A program made the translations under genes and the position numbers. Shown in pieces: positions 1 through 10,264 of a stretch of DNA of 64,000 nucleotides (positions are counted from its first letter, which is position 1; each line of letters starts with the position of its first letter). The DNA is taken from assembly GCA_027627225.1 (NCBI GenBank), contig CM051026.1, positions 5,695,915 to 5,759,914 of the forward strand, in the 5' to 3' direction. The stretch is from Congeria kusceri. Lineage: Eukaryota; Mollusca; Bivalvia; Myida; Dreissenidae. The notes under the pieces are model-generated. The model saw nothing but the letters and a program-made list of their open reading frames with translations, ran no database searches and was not told where the DNA came from.

Positions 1-279
1 CGTTTCACAATCTGTATATGCCCACCGATACCCTCATTGGGGAAAATATTGATAGGTGCAAGACACAGAGCAACTAACTTTAAGCCGGCACTGAATAACT
101 CATGGTAAAATTACTTTATATGGGCAATAATTGCTTATATATAAATACATTTCCTTAGGCCAAAAAAAAATGATTTGTTTCTCAGGGCGCGCCACAACAT
201 ATTTTTATGGCCCGCCACAAATTTGATTTAATGGCAAAATTTTTTTTATTAACTATTGTTTGACGATCGCGCCAGGGTT

Positions 280-418
280 TTAAAGAAGCATTCCAGAAAT
301 GTCAATAAAAATTAAACTTTGCAGAAAGTGTTTCTAATGGGTATGTTACCAAACAAAATACAAAAAAACGCATTGAAATCGGTGAATTATTAACTTCTTT
401 GTAACTTGCTATAGTCTA
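280..418. mobile_element. Partial copy of a dispersed MITE-like repeat
   Basis: This stretch aligns by eye with 56368-56510: both read from a 'tccagaaatgt' block through 'ttgcagaaa' and 'cgcattgaaat' to a run near 'tttttgtaa'. The second copy is complete with terminal inverted repeats; here only the left part is recognisable and the right end is lost or diverged. No coding potential. Confidence 0.6.
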
Positions 419-489
419 CCATAAAAGCTCTGTTTTCGGACACACTAAATTTTTGGACACCCTCTTTTTTAGCCAAAATAATAATTTTT

Positions 490-685
490 TTTCATTATAT
501 ATTTTTGGACATCCTGATTTTAACCCAGAATTAATAAATCGAAATTTTCTGACATTTATATGACAGTGGAATTGTAGCAGTTTTTTGTCAGTATATTTTT
601 TTGGACATCCTGATTTTAACCCAGAATTAATAAATCAAAATTTTCGGACATTTATATGACAGTGGAATTTTAGCAGTTTTCTAAC
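490..685. repeat. Two-copy 96-bp tandem repeat
   Basis: The block beginning 'ttttggacatcctgatttt' occurs near 503 and again near 599, 96 bp apart, and both copies run to 'gtggaatt(g/t)tagcagtttt'. Only a few substitutions separate them, so the duplication is fairly recent. A shorter related 'tttttggacacc' motif precedes them at about 452. Confidence 0.85.
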
Positions 686-689
686 TTGT

Positions 690-3293
690 TTGCGTTTATC
701 GGGTGACACATCGCACATGTATATTTACAACCGGATGAAGGTTATAAAACCTGGCAGATGCCCATTAACAATGAAGATATCTACGGTACTCAACAGTATA
801 AGTGTGACAAACAGACTCCAGTTTTATCGCACCCTATCACAAGTTGCACAAATGTTTAAAGGTGTTAAATGAAATCATTAACAATGTTTGGTTCAAGAAC
901 AAACAACAAAGTCATAATTTGCATCTTTTATTGCATTAACAATTACAGGTAAATAATATACGAGATGGTTATCTTTGAACGTGGTCGACACAAATGCAGT
1001 CTTGGCGTAATTTTTTGTAAAACAAAATCATACCTATGAAATCATTTAAAATTCATACCAAACATCGCTACAAATTAATAATACTTTACGGCGTGGTATT
1101 TAACCAGCACGCGCAATCATTGATCGATACTATCCATGTATATTCAGCAAAAGACATTATACACCGGACTTATCCGAACGGAATTGCAATATTGTCATTG
1201 TCTCTATAAATTTTCGTACACTTGTTATTTGGGAATATTTTTGTGTGTCCAGATTTTCAGCACGAAAATTTTTAATTATTTTTTAAGTGACCAAAATCAT
1301 AGAGCTTTTGGTTATTTTCTGTATGCGATAACTGGTGATAACTCTGAAGTAAACCAGCATGTACATTATAGTATATTCCGTTCGTACCAAGCGCTTTTGA
1401 ACAATGCCTTTCGTAAATAAGAAACAGATTTCGGACAAATAAACACATAAACATTCATAAGAACTATTACTAAATTACCATGTATTGAATTTGATCCCAT
1501 GGACAGCGGCTTAAAATTAAACAAATCCGCATTTGAACATAGTGGAAGAAGAGTAAGCCGGTAGAGATTTTGGTATTTCCAGTTACTTTCTTCCTGTCTG
1601 ATTTGATAATATAAATCGGATATACACAGATTGTGAAATACTGTGTTAATTTTGAAAAAAAAAGTAATATTTGATTGGGAACCTTTATAAATGTCGTCTA
1701 TTTGTTGATTTAAACTTCTGTTTCGTAGATGCTTTTGCTTGTGTAATAGCGACGAGCGTTCCATATTTTTTGAAGAAAATCTGTGTCAATATAAGTCCTA
1801 TTGAAACAAACGAAAATGCCAGCTGCATAGACGAGTGTTGATTTTCCTTTCCAAAAATTATTGGTGATTTATTGCAAAAATAATTCCTATTTTTGACAGT
1901 TATAAAAATATGAATTACGAAAAGTTAAATTCTATAAATACAAGTACTTTAATGCTGACGGTAGATCAATTTGAAGGCACTTATGTTAATTATGAACATT
2001 CAGATTGATTGCCTTTTTACGTCAGTTTGCATAAATGACCATTTGTGATTAATACATAATTATATATTTAGAATTTTATAAAAAGGGATGCTTATGTTGT
2101 TATTAAAACTTAAAATTGTCTTTAATCTGTACTTATTTACTTGTTTTAATAAGCCATTACATAATGCCAATAAAAAAGAGTAGGAGAAAAAAATAAAAAA
2201 AATTACTTCAATATAAAAAAATTCGCCCTCCCTCCTGATTTTTGGGAAAAAGTGCCTGAAAAACAACTATTTTTTTTAGCCTTACTCTTGATAGTCTTAA
2301 TTCTAAGTACTGTAAGATGTGCAACTAATACTAGGGATGATCCTGAATAGACCGGAATTTAGTCACACATTCAATAAATATTTATAACAGGTCCATAAAA
2401 TTAACACCAAAACAAATCGGAATCTATTAGCTATACAGAATAGGACAAAAATATTGCAGTGTATCACTACATGACCGGCACATACACTTTTAAACAAACT
2501 GTAATGCGGGTACGGCGCACAGTCCGTAAGTCATTTACTTAGACGTCGGAATACACGCTCAGAGTAATTCGCTTTCACACTAGATACAATTTTGGTGCCT
2601 ATGCACCCACTGCGTGAAGATGTTCTCATACCATGATGAGTCATACTTTTGGACAATTTCAGATGTCCAGCGACCCTTCAACTGCCATTTATTTGTGGGG
2701 AAATTTGAGAAATATTAAATTTGATTTAATTTAAGATTGAATCTTATCTAATTAATATGTATGACAAAAATAAACCTTAAACACATGCACATATTTTGTG
2801 AGAATTATAACAGTACGCACAATAGCAAATGAATAATATTTCTAGCTGAAACAACTGAGCTTTACAAAGGTATAAATTTAAAGAAGAAAACATAATAATT
2901 ATAAGATTTATTAACAAATTCCGGGTTATTTTGGATCTTCCCTGGTATAGTGTTACTTTTTATGTAGGACTAAATTCTAACTAGAAGATATGGCCCATAT
3001 AAAAAGTAGCTCAATATTGGCGACCAGAGCCTTACAAGTATTGCTGTACCATTTCCACATTCCCAGGAGTCACAGACCTAACCATTGAAAGACCATCTAC
3101 TTGGTGGGAAGTTTTGTTAAATAACACATATTGATTGCAGCAATCATATATCTGTTGCTACTTTTACATGCTGAAATAACGTCGTTTGTCGCAGTTAGCA
3201 TTATTATTCCGGCAAGTTGAAATTGTATGGCCTATGCTAGAATGGGCAAATCCTTCAATAAACTATTGTAACGACTGATACTATAGTATAAAT
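690..3293. other. AT-rich stretch with no supportable gene
   Basis: Open frames here, the longest being 132 codons on the minus strand at 1366-1764, have AT-rich composition, no recognisable domain and no convincing splice context. I see no repeat structure beyond short A/T runs. Confidence 0.6.
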
Positions 3294-3554
3294 GAGGCGT
3301 GTCGTGGGAAAGCCGGTCATAATGCATGTGCGTAAAGTGTCGTCCCGGATTAGCCTGTGCAGTCTGCACAGGCTAATCCGGGACAGCACTTTCCGCCTAC
3401 AGTGGATTTATGTTTAGAAGAGACTGCCTTGAAACAGAAAATACCATAAAAGCGGAAAGTACCATCCCGGATTAGCCTGTGCGGACTGCACAGGCTAATC
3501 CGGGACGACACTTTACGCACATGCATTATGACAGGTTTTCCCATGACGTGCCAC
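3294..3554. mobile_element. Foldback MITE with nested palindromes
   Basis: The outer ends are inverted repeats of about 55 bp: the left end reads through 'gtcataatgcatgtgcgta' to 'gtgtcgtcccgg' and the right end is its near-exact reverse complement. Inside, two separate palindromes (3342-3384 and 3465-3505) each have ~19-bp arms 'cccggattagcctgtgc' around a 3-5 bp centre. A non-autonomous DNA element is the natural reading; no transposase frame is present. A right-end remnant of the same family lies at 54349-54402. Confidence 0.85.
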
Positions 3555-4140
3555 AAATGTTGAGTTGTAAAAGATGAATTTGCAGCTTATTAAGCTTCCA
3601 AAAATATAAAATATGAAAAACATTAAAAATGCATTCATGAAAAATAAAGAAAAACAATACCAAACTCGTATTTATTGAAGTACTATAGTTCTTTGTGTCT
3701 AATAAGGTTATTTAACAGCGTTCTGTACCGTGATATAGTTGGATGAGTACACAGCATGAAAACCATATTGGACAAGTCGATTGGCAATATTATATATTAG
3801 TGCATATAATATATAAATATTTAAAAATTCACTGTTCATATTCATCCTTTTAAAGAAATCTTGGACTACAAGCTTGAAGATCTTCAACTACATGTATCTA
3901 CAAGTGTTAACAGAGGAAAACAGAATGCAGAAACAACTAGAAAACATTCGCAGACCTCCACCAAGACGGCTCATTCCCCCAATGTGGTATGCAACTAATG
4001 AGTTACAGCATAATATGGCGATTTGCCCAATAAGGAGGAATTCTTTTTAAAAATGGATCCAGAGGGTGATCCAGATCACTGCCACAGTCTAATTATTTTC
4101 ATTCCAAGGAAAGGTCATGCAAGTCTGAACATAACTCTTT
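3555..4140. other. AT-rich spacer, no feature seen
   Basis: No open frame with coding character, splice pattern or repeat structure was recognised. Confidence 0.5.
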
Positions 4141-4343
4141 AGCTCACCAGAGCAAAACGTGCTCATGGTGAGCTTTTAGGACACCTTTTGTGCGTCGTCC
4201 GTCGTGTGTCAACATTTTTATTCAAAGAACATATCCTAAACCACTGGGCAGATTTTCACCAAACTTCACAGGAATGATCCTTGGGTGAACCTCATTCAAA
4301 AATTTTCAAATCGTTCCAGTCCACTGCATATGTAGGTCACCAG
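4141..4343 (+). repeat. Hairpin-headed dispersed repeat leading into the 165-bp array
   Basis: It starts with a 7-bp-stem hairpin (gctcacc ... ggtgagc, 4142-4173), followed by a short CGTC-rich run and a body with 'accactgggcagattttcac'. A diverged relative in opposite orientation ends at about 13548. It directly abuts the tandem array that follows. Confidence 0.6.
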
Positions 4344-5910
4344 AGCTAAAAATAGATTTAAAAACAGGAAACTAAAAATCTTTTCTGAAACTGCAAGGCC
4401 CAGAGGTTTCATATTTGGTATGTAAAATTGTATAGTGGTCCTGTACAAAGATTGTTCAAATGATGCCCCTGGAGTAAAAACTGGCCACGCCCCTGGGGTC
4501 ACATGGTTTATATAGACTTAAAATAGCAAAATGACTTTAAAAATCTTCTCTGAAACCGCAAGGCCTACCAGTTTCATATTTGGTATGTAACATTGTGTAG
4601 TGGTCCTCTACAAAGATTGTTCAAATGATGCCCGTGGGGTCAAAACTGACCACACCCCGGGGTCACATTGTTTATATAGACTTGAATAGCGAAATGACTT
4701 TAAAAATCTCCTCTGAAACCGCAAGGCCCAGAGATTTCATATTTGGTATGTAACATTGTTTACTGGTCCTCTACAAAGATTGTTCAAATGATGCCCCTGG
4801 GGTCAAAACTGGCCACACCCTGGGGCTCAGATGGTTTATATAGACTTGAATAGCAAAATGTCTTTAAAAATCTCCTGTGAAACCGCAAGGCCCAGAGGTT
4901 TCATATTTGGTATGTAACATTGTTTACTGGTCCTCTACAAAGATTGTTCAAATGATGCCCCTGGGTCAAAACTGGCCACACCCTAGGGCTCACATGGTTT
5001 ATATAGACTTAAATAGCAAAATGACTTTGAAAATCTTCTTCTCTGAAACCGCAAGGCCTAGAGGTTTCATATTTGGTATGTTACATTGTATAGTGGTCCT
5101 CTATAAAGATTTTTCAGATGATGCCCCTGGGTTCCAAACTGGGCACACCTCAGGCGTCACATGGTTTATATAGACTTGAATAGCAAAATGACTTTAAAAA
5201 TCTTTTCCTCTGAAACCGCAAGGCCCAGAGGTTTCATATTTGGTATGTAACATTGTATAGTGGTCCTCTACAAAGATTGTTCAAATGATGCCCATGGGGT
5301 CAAAACTGGCCACACCTCGGGGGTCACATGGTTCGTTCAAACTTAAATAGCAAAATGACTTAAAAAATCTTCTCTGAAACTGCAAAGCCTAGAGGCTTCA
5401 TATTTGGTATGTAACATTGTATAGCGGTCCTATACAAAGATTATTCAAATGATGCCGCTGGGGTCAAAATTAGACACACCTCGGGGGTCACATGGTTTAT
5501 ATAGACTTGAATAGCAAAATGACTTTAAAAATCTTCTCCTCTGAAACCGCAAGGCCCTGAGGTTTCATATTTGGTATGTAACATTGTATAGTGCTCCTCT
5601 AAAACAAATTGTTCAAATGATGCCCCTGGGGTCAAAAGTGGCCATGCCCCGGGGGTCACAATGTTTCTATAGACTTAAATAGCAAAATGACTTTGAAAAT
5701 CTTTCCTGAAACCGCAAGGCCCAGAGGTTTCATATTTAGTAAGAATGTTGTATAGTGGTTCTCTACAAAGATTGTCCAAATGATGCCCATGGGGTAAAAA
5801 ATGGCCACACCCCGGGGCTCACATGGTTTATATAGACGTAAATGGCAAAATGATTTTAAAATTCCTGTCTGAAACCACAAGGCCCAGACGTTTCATATTT
5901 GGTTAAAACA
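4344..5910 (+). repeat. Tandem array of ~165-bp units, about 9.5 copies
   Basis: The landmark 'tgaaaccgcaaggcc' recurs near 4386, 4551, 4714, 4878, 5044, 5211, 5375, 5542, 5707 and 5870, giving spacings of 163-167 bp. Each unit carries 'catatttggtatgtaac', 'acaaagattgttcaaatga' and 'cacatggtttatatagac'. Copies differ at many positions, so this is an old array. Open frames crossing it are repeat read-through and not genes. A second shorter array of the same unit is at 60217-60779. Confidence 0.92.
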
Positions 5911-6039
5911 TTATGTCGAGACCTCGATTGGGATTGCAAATGGGAAGGGAGGGTCAAGGTCAAGGTCACTGTTACTAAAAATAGAAAAACAGTTTCCGCT
6001 CAATATCTCTGTGCACTATTATATTAAACAAACGGAAAT

Positions 6040-6302
6040 GGACACACTATTATGTGAAATTGGAATAAGACGTCAAACATAGAATAAACTATTTTATTAC
6101 AGTGATGTTTTATATGCAGTTTACCATTTGTCATTTAAGAATTTATTATTGCAATAGGCATCTGCATATATAAAGTATTGTCAAAATATAACAAACATAC
6201 ATGAACAACATGAAATACTCAGCTTTATGTGAAAAAGAAACAAAAATCATGTCCATTCTATGTTTGATGTCTTATTCAAACTTCCCATAATACAGTGTTA
6301 AT
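6040..6302. mobile_element. MITE with ~45-bp terminal inverted repeats
   Basis: The left end (6042-6086) contains 'ggaataagacgtcaaacata'; the right end (6252-6300) contains its inverted counterpart 'tatgtttgatgtcttattc', and the match extends outward through 'acactattatg'. The internal ~170 bp is AT-rich and non-coding. Confidence 0.75.
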
Positions 6303-6304
6303 AT

Positions 6305-6530
6305 AATTGTTGTGCCGCCTGAAAAGGCAACATATTGGGGTTACTTTGGCAGCGGTGGAGGCGTCCTCTTAGGTTTGTGCAGACGATAACTTGAGAAATT
6401 CTTGTGCAATTATTATGAAACTTTAGGGAAGTGTTAGTAGGCATAAAAGGAATATTAAGTTAGGTTTTTGGCATAATTGGCTTTTATCGTACTTGAGTTA
6501 TGCCCTGTCAAGCAACACATCCAACTCGCA
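6305..6530 (+). repeat. Dispersed repeat that follows the 165-bp array
   Basis: Blocks 'gtgcagacgataacttgag', 'gtgttagtaggcataaaagg' and 'tatcgtacttgagttatg' recur at 60785-61075, which contains two tandem, diverged copies. In both places this repeat lies just downstream of the 165-bp array, suggesting they belong to one composite repeat. Confidence 0.75.
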
Positions 6531-6772
6531 GGGTTCTACAATTATTAGATGAACTGAATCCAAATAAATCTGAGCCAATTTATGCTTTATAAATTCCATA
6601 AAATTTCTCTGAACAACAGTCAATGTGAGATCCTCATTTAATGTCTCAATCTGTTTTAACAGGTGATGATGTTTTTCATTTAATAGTCATGCACATGATT
6701 CTTTGGTTTGTTGTAGATTTACAGCCTTAGTGTTTGGCAACTTTAACCTGCCACCATACCTATACTGCTCCA

Positions 6773-6830
6773 ATGGCAACAAACCCTGATGTCCTGAACG
6801 TTTCACAGAGAGCGAGAGTGGTTTTCACAG
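6773..6830 (+). CDS. Candidate exon 1 of a two-exon small-protein gene
   Basis: An exon bounded by an acceptor at 6724 ('tttgttgtagatttacag') and a donor at 6831 ('ttcacag|gttggt') contains an ATG at 6773 opening MATNPDVLNVSQRARVVFT, then one leftover G (phase 1). The exon part before the ATG, 6725-6772, would be 5' UTR, which implies an upstream non-coding exon that I did not identify. The exon at 9597 begins with two bases that complete the split codon as Asp. The joined product is 52 residues, polar and basic, with no signal peptide or membrane segment. I do not recognise it. Intermediate exons, or coincidence, remain possible. Confidence 0.4.
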
Positions 6831-6864
6831 GTTGGTTCCATATTGTTCATCAATTTAATTTCAA

Positions 6865-7060
6865 AACAAAGTCGCTGTTCTGAAATTGATCTGGTGTCCG
6901 CCTTGCAATTGGGAGGTCCCGAGTTTGATCCCAACCCACGGAGTGTTTAAAGGATCTTGCTCATAAGACACTAAGTACTGGTTCTGCCCAGAAAATGGAC
7001 TTAAAAGAGTCTCAATAAGCCTCAGGCTTTCAATACATTCAAACTAAAATAAATAGGTTT
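6865..7060 (+). mobile_element. tRNA-derived SINE, Ala-like head
   Basis: A tRNA-like segment near 6880-6945 has an anticodon-loop-like 'cttgcaa' (TGC) and a B-box-like 'gagtttgatccc'. It is followed by a body with 'taagtactggttctgcccag' and 'aataagcctcaggctttc', ending in an A-rich 'aaaataaatagg' tail. The head is too mutated to be a functional tRNA. It lies in the putative intron of the 6.7-10.2 kb gene. Confidence 0.65.
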
Positions 7061-7182
7061 AAACTAATTTAATCTGCACTCTTTCTGCAACTCAGAATAT
7101 TTTGATTTCATAGTTTCTGGGAAAATCACAATACACATAAAAATCAAGTGGAAATAAAAAAACATGCAATTAAAACACTGTA

Positions 7183-7643
7183 TTAATGGGACTTGTTAAC
7201 AGATTTTCATATTTTTGAAAATGGTCATTGAATGTCTTAACTGCAAAACCTAAAGCAGTTGGACATAAACAAAAACAACAACAAATATTATATAAAGACA
7301 AGAATAATTAAAAGATTTTCCTTCACTGGGATTTGAACCTACAGCCGCCACAATTAAGAATGTGTCATTCTAACAACTTGACCATTCTGACTGTCATTCA
7401 GAATTTTAAAGCTATGTAAGTGATACACGTGTATTCCAAAATACCCATGAAAAGCATTACAAATTCTTTAGAATTTTTATCTATTTCAGTTGACGATTTT
7501 TCATAAGCGACTTAGTGTCCAATATATTTCTATGTAAGTAGTGTTATTGCGCTTCTTTACATCACTATTCTTTTATTTTGGGAATCTGTGAAACAAAGTT
7601 TGAAAATTGTCAAGTCGTCAATCTGTGAACAGGTCCCTTTAAA
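7183..7643 (-). mobile_element. TIR element carrying an internal tRNA-like sequence (copy 1)
   Basis: The ends are inverted repeats, 'gggacttgttaac' on the left and 'gtgaacaggtccct' on the right, with TTA next to each end. On the minus strand at about 7320-7395 a degenerate tRNA-like block has the B-box-like 'ggttcaaatcc'. The flanking body matches 56618-57130 along its length, for example 'tgtaagtagtgttattgcgc'. TTA flanks suggest a PIF/Harbinger- or piggyBac-type MITE, which is inference. Confidence 0.75.
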
Positions 7644-8095
7644 CCCTGAGTTAACTGTTGAGAGATGATGCTTTAACAATCTGAGCTGTACATGTACAAT
7701 CTTTGTTCAGTAACTAATGTGGTCATTTTACAAAAACTCACTCTGATTTGAATGGGTATTTTGTTATATTTACAGGAACAAAACAGGCTTATGCACCTGA
7801 AATCTTTGAAATTATCAACATCAAACTTTTTTTACCACTTTTACACAATTCTTTCTATCACAACAACTTTAAATATTTAAGCTCGGAAAAATTAACACAG
7901 AACTTAATGCATAACTATATGAAAAATCAATAACGATTAATACCTGTACATAATTTTACGCACTTGAATTGCGTTAAATCAATGTAAGAGCATTCCACTG
8001 TAAATACATTTATGGTATCAATAAGAATGTGAAACATGTGCACAGACGAGAGTACATGTATAAATATGGGAAATAATTTAAGCTTGAGTTCATAA
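7644..8095. other. Intronic or intergenic AT-rich DNA
   Basis: An acceptor-like 'tatatttacag' ends at 7773 and an open frame runs 7748-7933, but its composition is AT-rich and its phase does not fit the flanking candidate exons. No gene is called. Confidence 0.5.
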
Positions 8096-8761
8096 GTGTA
8101 GGTTAATGTCGTCCCACCTATACATGTTTATAGTGTAGGTTAATGTCGTCCCACCTGTACATGTTTATAGTGTAGGTTAATGTCGTCCCACCTGTACATG
8201 TTTATAGTGTAGGTTAATGTCGTCCCACCTGTACATGTTTATAGTGTAGGTTAATGTCGTCCCACCTGTACATGTTTATAGTGTAGGTTAATGTCGTCCC
8301 ACCTATACATGTTTATAGTGTAGGTTAATGTCGTCCCACCTGTACATGTTTATAGTGTAGGTTAATGTCGTCCCACCTGTACATGTTTATAGTGTAGGTT
8401 AATGTCGTCCCACCTGTACATGTTTATAGTGTAGGTTAATGTCGTCCCACCTGTACATGTTTATAGTGTAGGTTAATGTCGTCCCACCTGTACATGTTTA
8501 TAGTGTAGGTTAATGTCGTCCCACCTGTACATGTTTATAGTGTAGGTTAATGTCGTCCCACCTGTACATGTTTATAGTGTAGGTTAATGTCGTCCCACCT
8601 ATACATGTTTATAGTGTAGGTTAATGTCGTCCCACCTGTACATGTTTATAGTGTAGGTTAATGTCGTCCCACCTGTACATGTTTATAGTGTAGGTTAATG
8701 TCGTCCCACCTATACATGTTTATAGTGTAGGTTAATGTCGTCCCACCTATACATGTTTATT
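8096..8761 (+). repeat. 37-bp minisatellite, 18 copies
   Basis: Units of exactly 37 bp (starting 'gtgtaggttaatgtcgtccc') repeat without gaps from 8096. Variation is essentially confined to one position: copies 1, 6, 14, 17 and 18 have 'cctatacatg' and the other thirteen have 'cctgtacatg', the latter containing the palindrome tgtaca. The last unit changes only at its final base. Identity is near perfect, so the array is young or kept homogeneous. Confidence 0.97.
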
Positions 8762-9147
8762 CATACTACAACTACTACTAAGCTGTTACTGCTTATAATC
8801 TTTATTGTATAGCCACACACGTTGTTACAGCTAATGATTCCAGGCTATTTTGATGATGATTTTGGTGGAGAAATTTACAGGGAATTCATTAAACTCCACT
8901 TGTAACGATATGGCTCGTAATGGTATATGCATATAACGACACTGATTCCAAGGTCCGGGAACCGATCCCTATATATTTCATTTGATATTGGTCAGTGTCC
9001 CTATAACTGCCTCGTTAAAATGGGAGAAAGTTTGATATCTATAGAAAGACCATTTCTTGCTTATGGCAGTATTTAGTGACATCACAAGCATTCAAAATGA
9101 TCATTGAAACATTATATACAATGTACATGTACACAAGCTGCAAGTAG

Positions 9148-9370
9148 CTCATCTGTCGTCTAGTGGTAAAACATTGGCTTTACAACCCAGGATTCTCAGG
9201 TTCGAGACCACGCTTCACCCTAACCTACTAACAGAGTCTTTGACAATAGACATTAAACTGAGGTGCAGTGTACTAGGTGCTTCTCACTGGGCACTAAAAG
9301 ACCCAGGGTCGCCTCTGGAATGGGGCGTCTCCTGTATCTCACATTATTCCCCATTATACAACTAACGTGT
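9148..9370 (+). mobile_element. tRNA-derived SINE, Val-like head
   Basis: The head (9150-9215) has an A-box-like 'gtcgtctagtggtaaaac', an anticodon-loop-like 'tttacaa' (TAC) and the B box 'ggttcgagacc'. The body with 'gaggtgcagtgtac', 'aaagacccagggtcgcctct' and 'ggcgtctcctgtat' also occurs in reverse orientation in every unit of the 4.1-kb array (34690-34930 and equivalents). The 63-codon open frame here is SINE sequence. Confidence 0.75.
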
Positions 9371-9596
9371 CTTCTGTAATATGATCGGTGTTGCTTCTCT
9401 CACCTGTATTCTGATATGTCCATGCGCTTGGTTGCCTTATTTCGGATGTAAAGATATTCTGATATAGGGATATAAATTCTATGGTCCACTCAATATTGTT
9501 CCAAGCGGAGTTTACTGTATAAAACAATATTATGACTTTAAATATAATGCACTATAACTTGAAGCATTGAAGAGAAATTTACTGATGCTATTGCAG

Positions 9597-9697
9597 ACAG
9601 CAGCCCTTCCACACTGAGGGACAGCAACAACCCAGGTCCTGGCAACAAAGGGGGGGCACAACTTTCCAAGGGAAAGTGGAGGTTCTACCCCCCCTAG
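9597..9697 (+). CDS. Candidate terminal exon of the two-exon small-protein gene
   Basis: The acceptor 'tgatgctattgcag' ends at 9596. Read from the third base, the exon encodes SSPSTLRDSNNPGPGNKGG, then AQLSKGKWRFYPP and TAG at 9695-9697. The two leading bases complete the codon left open by the exon ending at 6830 (G+AC = Asp). The frame is rich in Ser, Asn, Gly, Pro and Lys, unlike the AT-rich surroundings, and is followed by a plausible 3' UTR with AATAAA at 9796 and a better-placed signal at 10231. A second open frame through the same exon cannot be excluded, so the reading frame is the main uncertainty. Confidence 0.42.
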
Positions 9698-10230
9698 CCA
9701 GGGTTAGGTAAAAACTATACTTTTTAGTACAAAATGAAAGGAAATATAAACATTTTATCATTGTCCCTACCCCCACGTTGTAATTTTTTGTGTAAATAAA
9801 AACAAACACCAGGAGTCTTCTTAATTTTTTTTATTGATCTTAGGCATTTTTATTATAAAAGTCACAATACAATGTTTAGGCCAAGGAATAAAAACAAGTG
9901 GTTCAGGTTTCATGACAGACCCTACTTGCATCACCTCATCCTCAAGAATTTTTTAAGCGAAACAAATTGTTTGGTACAAAAATTACCACTGATTTTTTTC
10001 CTTGACCTAAACTATACATTGTATGCTAACCATTATACATGTATATTTCCAGAAATCATTCACTGAGATGTATCGTCACCTGAGTTGCAGCAGTTATTGA
10101 TTAAACGAGCAAGCCACGGCGTGTGGCAGGATTTCAATGTGAGATGTGATAGGTTATTTAAAATTCTGTTTTCTATGGACTTGATTAAGAGTACTTGTTA
10201 CAGCATAAAATTGTACTGTGAATATGGTCT

Positions 10231-10236
10231 AATAAA
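10231..10236 (+). promoter_or_regulatory. Candidate polyadenylation signal
   Basis: AATAAA is followed within ~25-45 bases by a GT-rich run ('tgttgtcttttctgtgttg'), the usual arrangement downstream of a cleavage site. It would end the transcript whose terminal coding exon is 9597-9697. Confidence 0.45.
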
Positions 10237-10264
10237 CCCATTAGTTTGAATCCCAATGTTGTCT

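Noticed and set aside
1366..1764. A 132-codon minus-strand gene
   Set aside because: AT-rich composition, no domain, no splice or start context; consistent with chance.
4877..5173. A 98-codon plus-strand protein
   Set aside because: It is read-through of two 165-bp tandem units; stops appear in other copies of the unit.
8096..8761. A CRISPR-like array
   Set aside because: The units are contiguous 37-bp repeats with no unique spacers, in a eukaryotic context.
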